Notes under the pieces: generated by a model | Told to the model about the DNA's origin: nothing | Database searches by the model: none | The model's input: the letters and a program-made list of their open reading frames with translations, nothing else | Source of the DNA: Noviluteimonas lactosilytica | GTDB taxonomy: Bacteria; Pseudomonadota; Gammaproteobacteria; Xanthomonadales; Xanthomonadaceae | DNA: 64,000 nt | Reading direction: 5' to 3' | NCBI RefSeq assembly: GCF_020866925.1 | Contig: NZ_JAJGAK010000001.1 | Coordinates: 1,470,189 to 1,534,188 of the forward strand | Translations under genes and position numbers: made by a program | In this document: positions 9,967 through 17,432 of the stretch, in pieces | How positions within the stretch are numbered: position 1 is the first letter of the stretch | How the letters are laid out: each line of letters starts with the position of its first letter

Positions 9967-11292
9967 ATGAACAAGATGAAATCGTTCCTCTTCGGCTTGC
10001 TGATGTTCGTCGTCGTCGTCATCGGCATCGGGCTGTGGCTCGGCGCGCCGTGGTTCGTCGTCGCGGGACTTTCCGTGGTGTTCGCCGTGTGGATGGCGGT
10101 GACGCGTCGCGGCCGGCAGGCGACTTCGGTCGCGCAGGTCGGCATCAGCACGATCCGCGAGCGACTCGGGTCTTCGTCGGTGATCGTGGTCGGCATCGCC
10201 GGCGTCGTCGCGGTGCTCGTGGCGATGTTCGCGATGGCCGAGGGCTACCGGCAGACGTTGCGCGCCAGCGGCAGCGACGACACCGTGATGGTGTTGCGCG
10301 GTGCGTCTGCCGCGGAAGTGATGTCGACGCTCGAACGCGAAAGCCTCAACGCGGTGATGGGCACGGCCGGCATCGCGCGCGACGCGCAGGGCCGTCCGCT
10401 CGCGTCGGCGGAAACCGTCGTCGCGGCGAACCTGCCGATCAAGGGCGGCGGCAAGGACGAAGACGGCAGCGTGCAATTGCGCGGCGTCGGCGACCAGGCC
10501 TTCGCGGTGCGTCCGAACCTGAAGATCGTCGCCGGTCGCCGCTTCGAAAGCGGTCGCCGCGAAGTGATCGTGGGCCAGGGCGCGAAGCGCCAGTTCGAAG
10601 GCCTCGAAGTCGGCAAGCAGATCCGCCTTGGCAGCGAAACGTGGACGGTGGTCGGCGAGTTCGCATCGGGCGATGCGATGGATTCGGAGATGTGGGCCGA
10701 CGCCGACATCGTGTCCGCCGCGTATCGCCGCGGCAGCACGCGCAACTCGGTGATCGCCAAGCTCGAAAGTCCGAAGGCATTCAAGGCATTCAAGGCGGCG
10801 CTCGACGCCGACCCGCGCCTGGATGTCGACGCGACGACGACGGCCGAGTACTTCGCCAAACAGTCCGAGCAGATGGTGAAGATCATCCGCATCATCGGCA
10901 TTGTCGTCGGTTCGATCATGGCGATCGGCGCGGTGTTCGGCGCGCTCAACACGATGTTCGCCACGGTGGCGACGCGTGCGCGGGAAATCGCGACGCTGCG
11001 TGCGCTCGGCTTCCGCAGCGTGCCGGTGGTGGTCGCGGTGATGCTGGAAACGATGTTGCTCGCGCTGCTCGGCGGCCTGATCGGCGGCGCGCTCGCGTGG
11101 CTGATCTTCAACGGCTTCACTGCATCGACGATCGCCGGCGGCGTCGGCCAGCTGACCTTCAAGTTCGCGGTATCGCCCGGCGTGATGTGGGAAGGCCTGA
11201 AGTGGGCGCTGGCGATCGGGTTCGTCGGCGGTCTGTTCCCGGCGGTACGCGCAGCGCGCATGCCGGTGACCGAGGCGTTGCGCGCGGCATGA
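9967..11292 (+). CDS. FtsX-like ABC permease (second of two)
   Basis: 441 residues, starting 10 bases after the first permease with GGAG upstream. Two N-terminal hydrophobic segments (about 6-44) precede a further helix near residue 65, then a periplasmic domain and three C-terminal helices containing ATRAREIATLRALGF, the FtsX-family signature. Its N-terminus is longer than that of the first permease. Two different permeases with one ATPase and one adaptor suggest a heterodimeric MacB-type exporter. The substrate is unknown; peptides, siderophores and lipoproteins are known cargoes of the family. Confidence 0.9.
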   Translation: MNKMKSFLFGLLMFVVVVIGIGLWLGAPWFVVAGLSVVFAVWMAVTRRGRQATSVAQVGISTIRERLGSSSVIVVGIAGVVAVLVAMFAMAEGYRQTLRASGSDDTVMVLRGASAAEVMSTLERESLNAVMGTAGIARDAQGRPLASAETVVAANLPIKGGGKDEDGSVQLRGVGDQAFAVRPNLKIVAGRRFESGRREVIVGQGAKRQFEGLEVGKQIRLGSETWTVVGEFASGDAMDSEMWADADIVSAAYRRGSTRNSVIAKLESPKAFKAFKAALDADPRLDVDATTTAEYFAKQSEQMVKIIRIIGIVVGSIMAIGAVFGALNTMFATVATRAREIATLRALGFRSVPVVVAVMLETMLLALLGGLIGGALAWLIFNGFTASTIAGGVGQLTFKFAVSPGVMWEGLKWALAIGFVGGLFPAVRAARMPVTEALRAA

Positions 11293-12296
11293 TCGCGCGC
11301 GTCGCCGCCCTCGCCTGCCTGCTGCTCTGGTGTGCGCTCGCGCCCACCGCGGTGGCAGGCGGGGCGAAGGGAAAACCCAAGCGCACGCCTGAAGTCGATC
11401 GCAGGATCGCGATCACCATCGACGACCTGCCCTGGCAATGGGCAGGTCGTTTGCATCCCGATGTGTTCGCCGCGCGCCATGCGAAGTTGATCGCGGCGGT
11501 GCGTGCGTCGGGCGTCACCGGCGTCGGCTTCGTCAACGAAAAGGAACTCGAAGTCGACGGCAAGGTCGATCCCGCGCGCGTGGCGATGCTGCGCGAGTGG
11601 CTCGACGCCGGATGGGAACTGGGCAATCACACGTGGGGCCACCTGGACTATCACGCCGTTGGCCTCGAGGCCTATGAAGCCGACGTGCTGAAGGGCGAAC
11701 GCGTGCTGCGCCCGCTGCTCGCCGAACGCGGCGAAACCCCGAAGTGGTTCCGCCATCCGTGGTTGCGCAACGGCCGCACGCCGGAAGAACGCGCGGCGCT
11801 CGACGCATTCCTCGCGCAGCATGGCTATCGCACCGCACCCGTCACGGTGAACACCGGCGAATGGATCTGGGCGAACGCGTATCAACGCACGCTCGACGGC
11901 GTTGCACCGGATGCGGAGAAGCAGGCCACGCTCGCACGGCTTCGCAGCGAGTACGTGGCCTACATGCTCGCGAAGCTCGCGTTTCTCGAGCAACAGTCGC
12001 TGACGCTGCTCGAGTACAACGTGCCGCAGGTTTTGCTGCTGCACGCCAACGAACTCAACGCCGAAACATTCCCCGAGTTGATCGGCGGCATGCAACAGCA
12101 CGGCTATCGCGTCGTGTCGTTGGAGGAAGCCGTGCGCGACCCCGCCTACGCGCGCGTCGACGGCTATCGCGGACCGCATGGCATCAGCTGGCTGCATCGC
12201 TGGGCGCTGGCGGAAGGCAAGCAACGCTCGTTCTTCATGGGCGACACGACGGTGCCGCGTTGGGTGATGGACATCGCGGGCGTCGAGACTGAATAG
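11289..12296 (+). CDS. Polysaccharide deacetylase (NodB-homology), exported
   Basis: 335 residues from the ATG that overlaps the permease stop by 4 bp. It has a signal peptide (hydrophobic residues 5-22). NodB motifs are visible: TIDDLP with the catalytic and metal Asp, NHTWGH with the two metal His, FRHPWL with the motif-3 Arg, and LLLHANE near the C-terminus. The family removes N- or O-acetyl groups from cell-wall or capsule sugars with a divalent metal. Coupling to the exporter genes suggests an envelope role; the exact sugar is unknown. Confidence 0.87.
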   Translation: MIARVAALACLLLWCALAPTAVAGGAKGKPKRTPEVDRRIAITIDDLPWQWAGRLHPDVFAARHAKLIAAVRASGVTGVGFVNEKELEVDGKVDPARVAMLREWLDAGWELGNHTWGHLDYHAVGLEAYEADVLKGERVLRPLLAERGETPKWFRHPWLRNGRTPEERAALDAFLAQHGYRTAPVTVNTGEWIWANAYQRTLDGVAPDAEKQATLARLRSEYVAYMLAKLAFLEQQSLTLLEYNVPQVLLLHANELNAETFPELIGGMQQHGYRVVSLEEAVRDPAYARVDGYRGPHGISWLHRWALAEGKQRSFFMGDTTVPRWVMDIAGVETE

Positions 12297-12370
12297 CGGC
12301 GCGATTGCACGCACCCGTTGGTGCGCGAATGTCGGGCTAGAATCCGCCCGAAGCCGTCGGGGGAAGACAC

Positions 12371-13294
12371 ATGCGTTTGGCAAGGAAGCTGGTGGCGATC
12401 CTCGGGATCGCCGGCGTGGTGGTGGCGTGCGTGCTCGGGGCGGTCGCGGTGTTCGCGATGCGCATGCCGCCCAGGATGGGCGTGGTCGTCATCGCATGCC
12501 TGATGCTGGCGTTCGCCTGCCGCCGCGTGTGGCTGCATCTCGGTGAGCGCATCGACGCACGCGATCGCCAGGACGTCGCCGACCTGCAGCGCATGTCGCG
12601 CTTCGAGGCGTCGCATCGTCCCGTGTTGCTGATCGGCGCCACGGTGACGATGACCCTGGTCGGAGGCTGGAGCTTGTCCATGGGCCTCCAGCCCGGCGGC
12701 GATCCCATCCTGCTGCTGTGCGGGGTGCTTCTCGTACCGTTCGCCCTGTTCTGCTCGTTCGAGTTGCTGCGACTCACGCTGCGCCCCGGCCCGATGTTGT
12801 CGATGGATGCGCGCGGGCTGGACTACGCGGCCTTCGGCACGATCGCGTGGGACGACATCGCGGGCATCGAGATGCACACGGTGACCATCAGGCGCCATGA
12901 ACAGCACGTCCTCGACCTGGCCGTGCGCGCACACCCCCGCTACTTCGAACAGTTGTCGTGGATGTGGAAGCTCAAGCATCGCGCGTGGCGTGGCGGCAGG
13001 ATGCGGTGGGTGCTGTTGTCGATTCCACTCAATGCGCTCAACCAGCGCCCCGAGTTGATCGTGGAGGCCGCGCGCCATTTTCGCGCGAAATCGTCGGCGC
13101 CGCTGTTCCGCCAGTGGTCGCGCCACCTCGATTTCGCCTTCGCCGAAAGCATGGCGAAGATGGACGAGGTCACGCGCGACCTCGAACGCGCGGCGGAATC
13201 GGGGGACTTCGCAGCAGCCGAGGCCATCATGCGGCGCTCCGAAGAAAACACGCGCGAACTCGATGCGTTGCTGCGCAAGCAGCGCCAACGCTAG
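12371..13294 (+). CDS. Hypothetical membrane protein
   Basis: 307 residues, no family recognised with confidence. About four hydrophobic segments (8-30, 36-50, 84-105, 111-130) are followed by a soluble region that looks like a bacterial PH-like fold (SMDARGLDYAAFGTIAWDDI, with a Trp-Asp-Asp turn) and a charged C-terminal helix ending in LLRKQRQR. GGGGGAAG lies upstream of the ATG. It sits alone between the deacetylase and the convergent DUF1272 gene. The function is unknown. Confidence 0.75.
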   Translation: MRLARKLVAILGIAGVVVACVLGAVAVFAMRMPPRMGVVVIACLMLAFACRRVWLHLGERIDARDRQDVADLQRMSRFEASHRPVLLIGATVTMTLVGGWSLSMGLQPGGDPILLLCGVLLVPFALFCSFELLRLTLRPGPMLSMDARGLDYAAFGTIAWDDIAGIEMHTVTIRRHEQHVLDLAVRAHPRYFEQLSWMWKLKHRAWRGGRMRWVLLSIPLNALNQRPELIVEAARHFRAKSSAPLFRQWSRHLDFAFAESMAKMDEVTRDLERAAESGDFAAAEAIMRRSEENTRELDALLRKQRQR

Positions 13295-13301
13295 CCGCGC
13301 G

Positions 13302-13550
13302 TCACGCCGAAGGCGCGCACCCTTCGGGCTTCAGCACGCGCTGCGTCGACGCCGGATGCTTCGCGAGATGCCGCGCCGCGCGCGTGGGTCGCGGCGCGAG
13401 CATGCCGCCGCAATTCGGGCAGCGGCCCTTGAGTTTCGTCGTCGCGCAGTCGACGCAGAACGTGCACTCGAACGAACAGATCAGCGCGTCGTGTGAATCG
13501 GGCGCCAGGTCCCCGTCGCAGCATTCGCAGTTGGGGCGCATCTGCAGCAT
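13302..13550 (-). CDS. DUF1272 domain small cysteine-rich protein
   Basis: 82 residues. The start MLQMRPNCECC matches the usual N-terminus of DUF1272 proteins. The Cys pattern CECC-x15-CSFEC-x2-C-x2-C-x7-CPNCGG points to a small zinc-binding fold. The molecular function of the family is unknown. It begins 26 bases after the rarD stop on the same strand, so it is probably in the same operon. The C-terminal part after about residue 52 is basic and not conserved in pattern. Confidence 0.85.
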   Translation of the reverse strand: MLQMRPNCECCDGDLAPDSHDALICSFECTFCVDCATTKLKGRCPNCGGMLAPRPTRAARHLAKHPASTQRVLKPEGCAPSA

Positions 13551-13576
13551 CGGGGCATTCTCGACGAGGGGGAGGA

Positions 13577-14530
13577 TCAACGCGACGTGGCGGACGCCGT
13601 CGCGAGCGAAGCAGCGCGCGCATTCGCGCGCCGTGCGCGCAACGCGCCGTCGATCGCGAAGATCGCCAGCGCGATCCAGATGCACGCGAAGCCGATCGCA
13701 CGATCGCGATCGAAGGCTTCGTGGAAGACGAACACGCCGATCAGGAATTGCATCGTCGGCGCGATGTACTGCAGCAGCCCGACCACCGACAGCGGCACGC
13801 GCCGCACCGCATACGCGAAACCCACCAGCGGCAACGCCGTGAGCGCGCCGCTGACGATCAGCAGCGCGACCATCAGCGCACCGTAACCGCCGTCCGCCTG
13901 CGTCGCGAAGAAGCCGCCCTGCCCGTGCGTCTCGCTCCACGCGAGCAACGCGATGGACGGCAGCAGCAGGTACGCACCCTCGATGCCGAGACCGGGGATC
14001 GACGCGACGTGCGCAAGCTTGCGGATGAATCCGTACAGCGCGAACGATCCCGCGAGCAGCAGCGCGATCCACGGCAGCTGGCCGAAGCGCAGCGTCAGCC
14101 ACAACACGCCGACCGTCGCGATCGCGACCGACAACCACTGCACGCGACCGAGGCGTTCGCGCAGGAACACCACGCCGAGCAACACGTTGAGCAGCGGATT
14201 GATGAAATAGCCCAGGCTCGTTTCGACCACGTGCCCGGCATTCACCGCCCAGATGTACAGGCCCCAGTTGAACCCGATCAACAGGCCGCTGAGCGCGAGC
14301 ATCCACCACACGCGCGGCTTGGCGAGTGCTTCGCGCATCCAGCCGCGGCCCTGTTGCCAGCATAGGAACAGGCCGACGAGGACCGCGCTCCACACGATGC
14401 GATGCAGCACGATCTGCAGCGACGGCACCGACTTGAGCAGGTGCCACCACAGCGGCATGACGCCCCACAGGAGAAAGGCGCCGACCGCCATGGCGAGGCC
14501 ACGGCGGTCGAGGGCGTGGGCATGGATCAT
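13577..14530 (-). CDS. rarD: EamA family transporter, RarD type
   Basis: 317 residues with ten predicted membrane helices and RarD signatures: the N-terminal AFLLWGVMPLWW, FNWGLYIWAVN, SLGYFINPLLNVLLG and LLQYIAPTMQFLIGV. RarD proteins are drug/metabolite-type exporters first linked to chloramphenicol sensitivity; the physiological substrate is not settled. Its ATG overlaps the stop of the upstream EamA gene by 4 bp, placing it third in a DinB-EamA-RarD-DUF1272 operon. Confidence 0.92.
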   Translation of the reverse strand: MIHAHALDRRGLAMAVGAFLLWGVMPLWWHLLKSVPSLQIVLHRIVWSAVLVGLFLCWQQGRGWMREALAKPRVWWMLALSGLLIGFNWGLYIWAVNAGHVVETSLGYFINPLLNVLLGVVFLRERLGRVQWLSVAIATVGVLWLTLRFGQLPWIALLLAGSFALYGFIRKLAHVASIPGLGIEGAYLLLPSIALLAWSETHGQGGFFATQADGGYGALMVALLIVSGALTALPLVGFAYAVRRVPLSVVGLLQYIAPTMQFLIGVFVFHEAFDRDRAIGFACIWIALAIFAIDGALRARRANARAASLATASATSR

Positions 14531-15510
14531 GCGACGGGCTCGTTCTCGGGTGCGCGTTCGCGCGGCGGGGTCGATGCGGATTGCTGCGGCGGCTGCACCT
14601 GCGGCTGCGCGGGCGCTGCGGGTGCTGCCGACGCGCGTGCCTTCGCGAGCGTGATCAGCACGACGCCGGCGAGGATCACCGCCATCGCACCGATGTCGTG
14701 CGAGGTGAACACTTCGCCGCCGATCAGCGCACCGATCAGCACGGCGAGCGGCGGATTGACGTACGCGTAACTGGTCGCGAGCGCCGGGCGCACGTGGTGC
14801 AGCAACCAGATGTACGCGGTGAAGCCGAAGATCGAACCGGCGACGACGAGGTACAACAACGCGGCGGTCGCGCCCGCGCTCGGCATCACGGTGATGCGCT
14901 CACCCGCGACCACCGCCACGAGCACCAGCCAGAGCGTGCCGACGAGCATCTGCCCCGCGGCGGCCATGAACGGTTCCGGCAAGTCCTGGTCGCGCGACCA
15001 GATCGAACCCCACGCCCATGCGAGCGGCGCGATGATCAGGCACACGAGGCCCAGCGTCGAACCCGACAACTCGCCGCCGACGCTGAGCCAGATCACGCCG
15101 AGGAAGCCGATGATCAGGCCCGCCCATTCCATGCGCGAAGGATGCCGGCCGCGCATCATCGAGAACACGCCGGCGAACAACGGCATCGACGCGACCGCGA
15201 TGGCCGCGAGACCCGAGCCGACCTGCGTCTCCGCGAGATTCACGAGCGCGTTCGACAACACGACCATGAAGATCGACAGCTTCGCGAGCGTGATCCATTG
15301 CTTCTTCGTCGGCGCAGGCGTGCCGCGCCAGCGCAGCACCGCGTACATCAACACGCCGGCGATCGCCATGCGGATCGCGGCGAGCGTGAACGGCGGATAG
15401 CCTTCGAGCGCGAAGCGGATCGCAAGGTACGTCGAGCCCCACAGGATGTAGACCGCGGCGAGCGCGAGGCCGACGGCGAGCGGGGAAGCGGGCTTGGTGG
15501 GCGTGCTCAT
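14527..15510 (-). CDS. EamA family transporter (YedA-like)
   Basis: 327 residues, ten helices in two EamA repeats. The N-terminus has ALAAVYILWGSTYLAIRFAL, typical of YedA/RhaT-type DMT proteins, and the second repeat has SYAYVNPPLAVLIGAL. A Pro/Ala/Gln-rich tail (about 285-327) is an unusual soluble addition. Members export amino acids or other small metabolites. An Lrp/AsnC regulator is divergently encoded next door, and such regulators often control EamA amino-acid exporters; this suggests, but does not prove, an amino-acid export role. Confidence 0.88.
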   Translation of the reverse strand: MSTPTKPASPLAVGLALAAVYILWGSTYLAIRFALEGYPPFTLAAIRMAIAGVLMYAVLRWRGTPAPTKKQWITLAKLSIFMVVLSNALVNLAETQVGSGLAAIAVASMPLFAGVFSMMRGRHPSRMEWAGLIIGFLGVIWLSVGGELSGSTLGLVCLIIAPLAWAWGSIWSRDQDLPEPFMAAAGQMLVGTLWLVLVAVVAGERITVMPSAGATAALLYLVVAGSIFGFTAYIWLLHHVRPALATSYAYVNPPLAVLIGALIGGEVFTSHDIGAMAVILAGVVLITLAKARASAAPAAPAQPQVQPPQQSASTPPRERAPENEPVA

Positions 15511-16028
15511 GCAGTGCGTCGTTCGGGGGCGTCGTTGCGGGAAGTGGCGGCATCGATGCGGCAGGCGAGCCATTGCAGGCCGGACAGATGCTGGTGGTCG
15601 TGGCTGCACAGCAGGTGCATCAGGCCGCGCACGGTCACGGGGCCGAAGCCTTCGAACATCGCGGGCCGCGCGAGTTGTTCCGGCGTCAGCGAGGCGAGCA
15701 TGGCGATGGTCTGCGCGCGCGCGGCTTCGAATTCCGCGAGCGCCAGTTCGGCGGGGCCGCGCGTGCCGCGCCCCTCGGCCAGCGCGTAGCTGTCGATGTC
15801 GGCGAGCACCGGCGCGTCTTCTTCCAGGGTGCGGCGGAAGCGGACGTGGTAACCCTCGAGTTCGATGTCGCGCACGTGCCACAGCTGGCCGAGCGGATCG
15901 AAACGTTCGCTCGGGATCCCGTCCCAGGGGTCGGGGCGGAAGCGGGCGTGGACGGTGGGGATCAGTGCGTAGTGCGCGCGCAATTCCTGCGGAAATCGCG
16001 CAAGGGCCGCGAGAAGCGAATCCTGCAT
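15507..16028 (-). CDS. DinB-family protein
   Basis: 173 residues with the DinB-like four-helix-bundle pattern and candidate metal-binding His residues in LGQLWHVRDIELEGY and in LLCSHDHQHLSG. The family includes bacillithiol- and mycothiol-dependent transferases and many uncharacterised metal-binding proteins; the activity here is unknown. The start at 16028 is close to the divergent regulator and its stop overlaps the EamA start by 4 bp, so it leads that operon. Confidence 0.85.
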   Translation of the reverse strand: MQDSLLAALARFPQELRAHYALIPTVHARFRPDPWDGIPSERFDPLGQLWHVRDIELEGYHVRFRRTLEEDAPVLADIDSYALAEGRGTRGPAELALAEFEAARAQTIAMLASLTPEQLARPAMFEGFGPVTVRGLMHLLCSHDHQHLSGLQWLACRIDAATSRNDAPERRTA

Positions 16029-16106
16029 GGAAGGTCCGACGTGGGGGCCGGGAGGGCACAGACTACCGGCGCCCGTCGAATCGCGCTTGAAAAATCGTGC
16101 GCCTGC

Positions 16107-16123
16107 GCGCAAGAATCTTGCGC
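16107..16123. promoter_or_regulatory. 17-bp palindrome abutting the Lrp/AsnC start
   Basis: GCGCAAGAATCTTGCGC is a perfect 8-bp inverted repeat around one central base. It ends one base before the ATG of the Lrp/AsnC gene, so it covers the ribosome-binding zone. It lies in the gap shared with the divergent DinB-EamA-RarD operon. Lrp/AsnC regulators commonly bind such dyads and repress themselves, so it is a good operator candidate. Alternatively it forms an mRNA hairpin that hides the translation start. Confidence 0.6.
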
Positions 16124-16124
16124 C

Positions 16125-16616
16125 ATGTCGACACCCATCACACTCGACGAATTCGACCACCGGCTGCTTGAGCTGCTGCAGCAGGATGCGGGCGCGACGC
16201 TGTCCGCGCTCGGCGAGGAAGTCGGCTTGTCCGCGAGCGCGGTGCAGCGACGCATCAAGCGCTATCGCGAAACCGGCCTGATGCGCCAGGTCGCGGTGCT
16301 GAATCCGGCGATGCTCGGCAACATCACCCTGTCGGCCGTGCTCGTCGCGCTCGAACGCGAATCGGCGCGCCACCACGCCGCGTTCTACGCGCGCATGCGC
16401 GGCGCGCCCGAAGTGCAGCAGTGCTACGTGCTCGCCGGCGAATGGGATTACCTCGTCATCCTCGCGACCACGGGCCTGCCCGCGACGCGCGAAGTCGCCG
16501 AACGCCTGTTCGGCAACGACGACACGCTCAAGCGTTACGAAACGCGCATGGTGTTCGAGCCGATCAAGCTGGGATTGCATCTGCCGACGCGGCCGCCGGT
16601 GAAGCGGAAGAAATAG
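16125..16616 (+). CDS. Lrp/AsnC family transcriptional regulator
   Basis: 163 residues. The N-terminal AsnC-type helix-turn-helix begins LDEFDHRLLELLQQDAGA with SALGEEVGLSASAVQRRIKR. The C-terminal RAM ligand-binding domain contains QQCYVLAGEWDYLVIL, the usual effector-site region. The start chosen is the ATG at 16125 just after a palindrome; it gives the standard family length. It likely senses an amino acid and controls itself and the divergent exporter operon. Confidence 0.92.
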   Translation: MSTPITLDEFDHRLLELLQQDAGATLSALGEEVGLSASAVQRRIKRYRETGLMRQVAVLNPAMLGNITLSAVLVALERESARHHAAFYARMRGAPEVQQCYVLAGEWDYLVILATTGLPATREVAERLFGNDDTLKRYETRMVFEPIKLGLHLPTRPPVKRKK

Positions 16617-16743
16617 TTCGCGTCGCTGCGCAATACGATTCCGCGATTGCCCGCGCCAGAACGGAGACTCAACGAGCCCGTCGACACCACCTGTTCGTAA
16701 CGTCGAATGACAGCATCGATGCATCGCCGAAACGGAGTGTGCG

Positions 16744-17235
16744 ATGCCCGCGTGGCCACCGGTCATCGACGGTGGCAAGCGATTCGATCTCAGCCACCTG
16801 GATCCTTTCATCATCGAATTCGAGCTCGACGGACTCCCGGTGCGTCTGCACGTGGCGTTCGGCGCGCACGTGTTCTCGAATGAGCGGGCACACGGCGTTC
16901 GGGTCGGCTTGCTGCGCGACGAGCGCTACTTTTGTCCTCGGCGCTATGCGACCAGCTTCGATGCAGCCCGGTACATGCACGAAGGATTCATCGACGGACA
17001 CGTGCGCGCGTTCCTCGGTCGCAACGGGCAGCAGTTCTACACGCTGGACGCGGAGCACATCGCGATCTTCATGACGATCAGGAAAACCTCGCACGACGAG
17101 CGGGAGATCCATTGCCATGTCGTTTCGGCTTACGACCCGACTTGGAGCCGCAACCGGCTCCCGCGCGGCAAGCTCTACGCCGTTCGCACGGTGATTCGGC
17201 GCCGAATCAACGGCGACGCAATCCCGATTCGCTGA
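16744..17235 (+). CDS. Hypothetical protein, unrecognised
   Basis: 163 residues, no family recognised. It is soluble with no signal peptide and rich in aromatic and charged residues. Notable short motifs are HVAFGAHVFSNE, RDERYFCPRRY and IHCHVVSAYDPTW, and the C-terminus is basic (VIRRRING). A ribosome-binding site (CGGAG) lies 7 bases before the ATG. It stands alone and ends exactly where the T-tract of an opposite-strand terminator begins. Codon use is a little less extreme than its neighbours by eye, which would fit acquisition; this was not calculated. Confidence 0.65.
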   Translation: MPAWPPVIDGGKRFDLSHLDPFIIEFELDGLPVRLHVAFGAHVFSNERAHGVRVGLLRDERYFCPRRYATSFDAARYMHEGFIDGHVRAFLGRNGQQFYTLDAEHIAIFMTIRKTSHDEREIHCHVVSAYDPTWSRNRLPRGKLYAVRTVIRRRINGDAIPIR

Positions 17236-17269
17236 AAAAAAGAAGGCGCCCCGTTGCGGAGGCGCCTTC
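17235..17269 (-). terminator. Strong Rho-independent terminator (minus strand)
   Basis: The stem GAAGGCGCC / GGCGCCTTC (9 bp, 17242-17250 and 17261-17269) has a 10-base loop. On the minus strand it is followed by seven T residues (17241-17235). It would end transcripts coming from the region 17270-17430: either the candidate small RNA or the 3' end of the ada transcript. Confidence 0.85.
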
Positions 17270-17387
17270 CAAAGTCGTTCTCGGTGGACTCTTTCGGCTT
17301 TCGCCTTATCCCGCTCCAGGCTGGGGGTAGAGGGAAGCTCTACCGATATCGCCACGCCTGACGCATCAGGCTCCGATCGGTGGCGAC
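17236..17387 (-). ncRNA. Candidate small RNA, about 150 nt
   Basis: On the minus strand there is a sigma-70-like promoter: TTGACA at 17422-17417, a 17-base spacer and CCTAAT at 17399-17394. A start near 17387 would give about 150 nt ending at the T-tract terminator. The transcript would be highly structured: TCGCCAC pairs with GTGGCGA around the inner hairpin GCCTGA-TGCG-TCAGGC, then GGTAGAG-CTTCC-CTCTACC, then GGC-GAAA-GCC. No start codon with a sensible frame dominates. It does not match tmRNA, 6S, 4.5S or RNase P RNA. It could instead be only a structured 3' UTR of ada. Confidence 0.5.
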
Positions 17388-17393
17388 GATTCG

Positions 17394-17422
17394 ATTAGGC
17401 CAGCAGACCAAAGACATGTCAA
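17394..17422 (-). promoter_or_regulatory. Sigma-70-type promoter for the candidate small RNA
   Basis: A perfect -35 hexamer TTGACA (17422-17417), an optimal 17-base spacer and -10 CCTAAT (17399-17394; four of six consensus bases) on the minus strand. It lies 11 bases beyond the ada stop codon and points away from ada, so it cannot serve ada. Confidence 0.55.
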
Positions 17423-17432
17423 CGAAACAGAC

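Noticed and set aside
17236-17387. tmRNA, 6S, 4.5S or RNase P RNA at the candidate small RNA
   Set aside because: No tRNA-like 3' end, no long 6S-type rod with central bubble, no GGAAGGAAGCAGCC-type SRP core and far too short for RNase P RNA.
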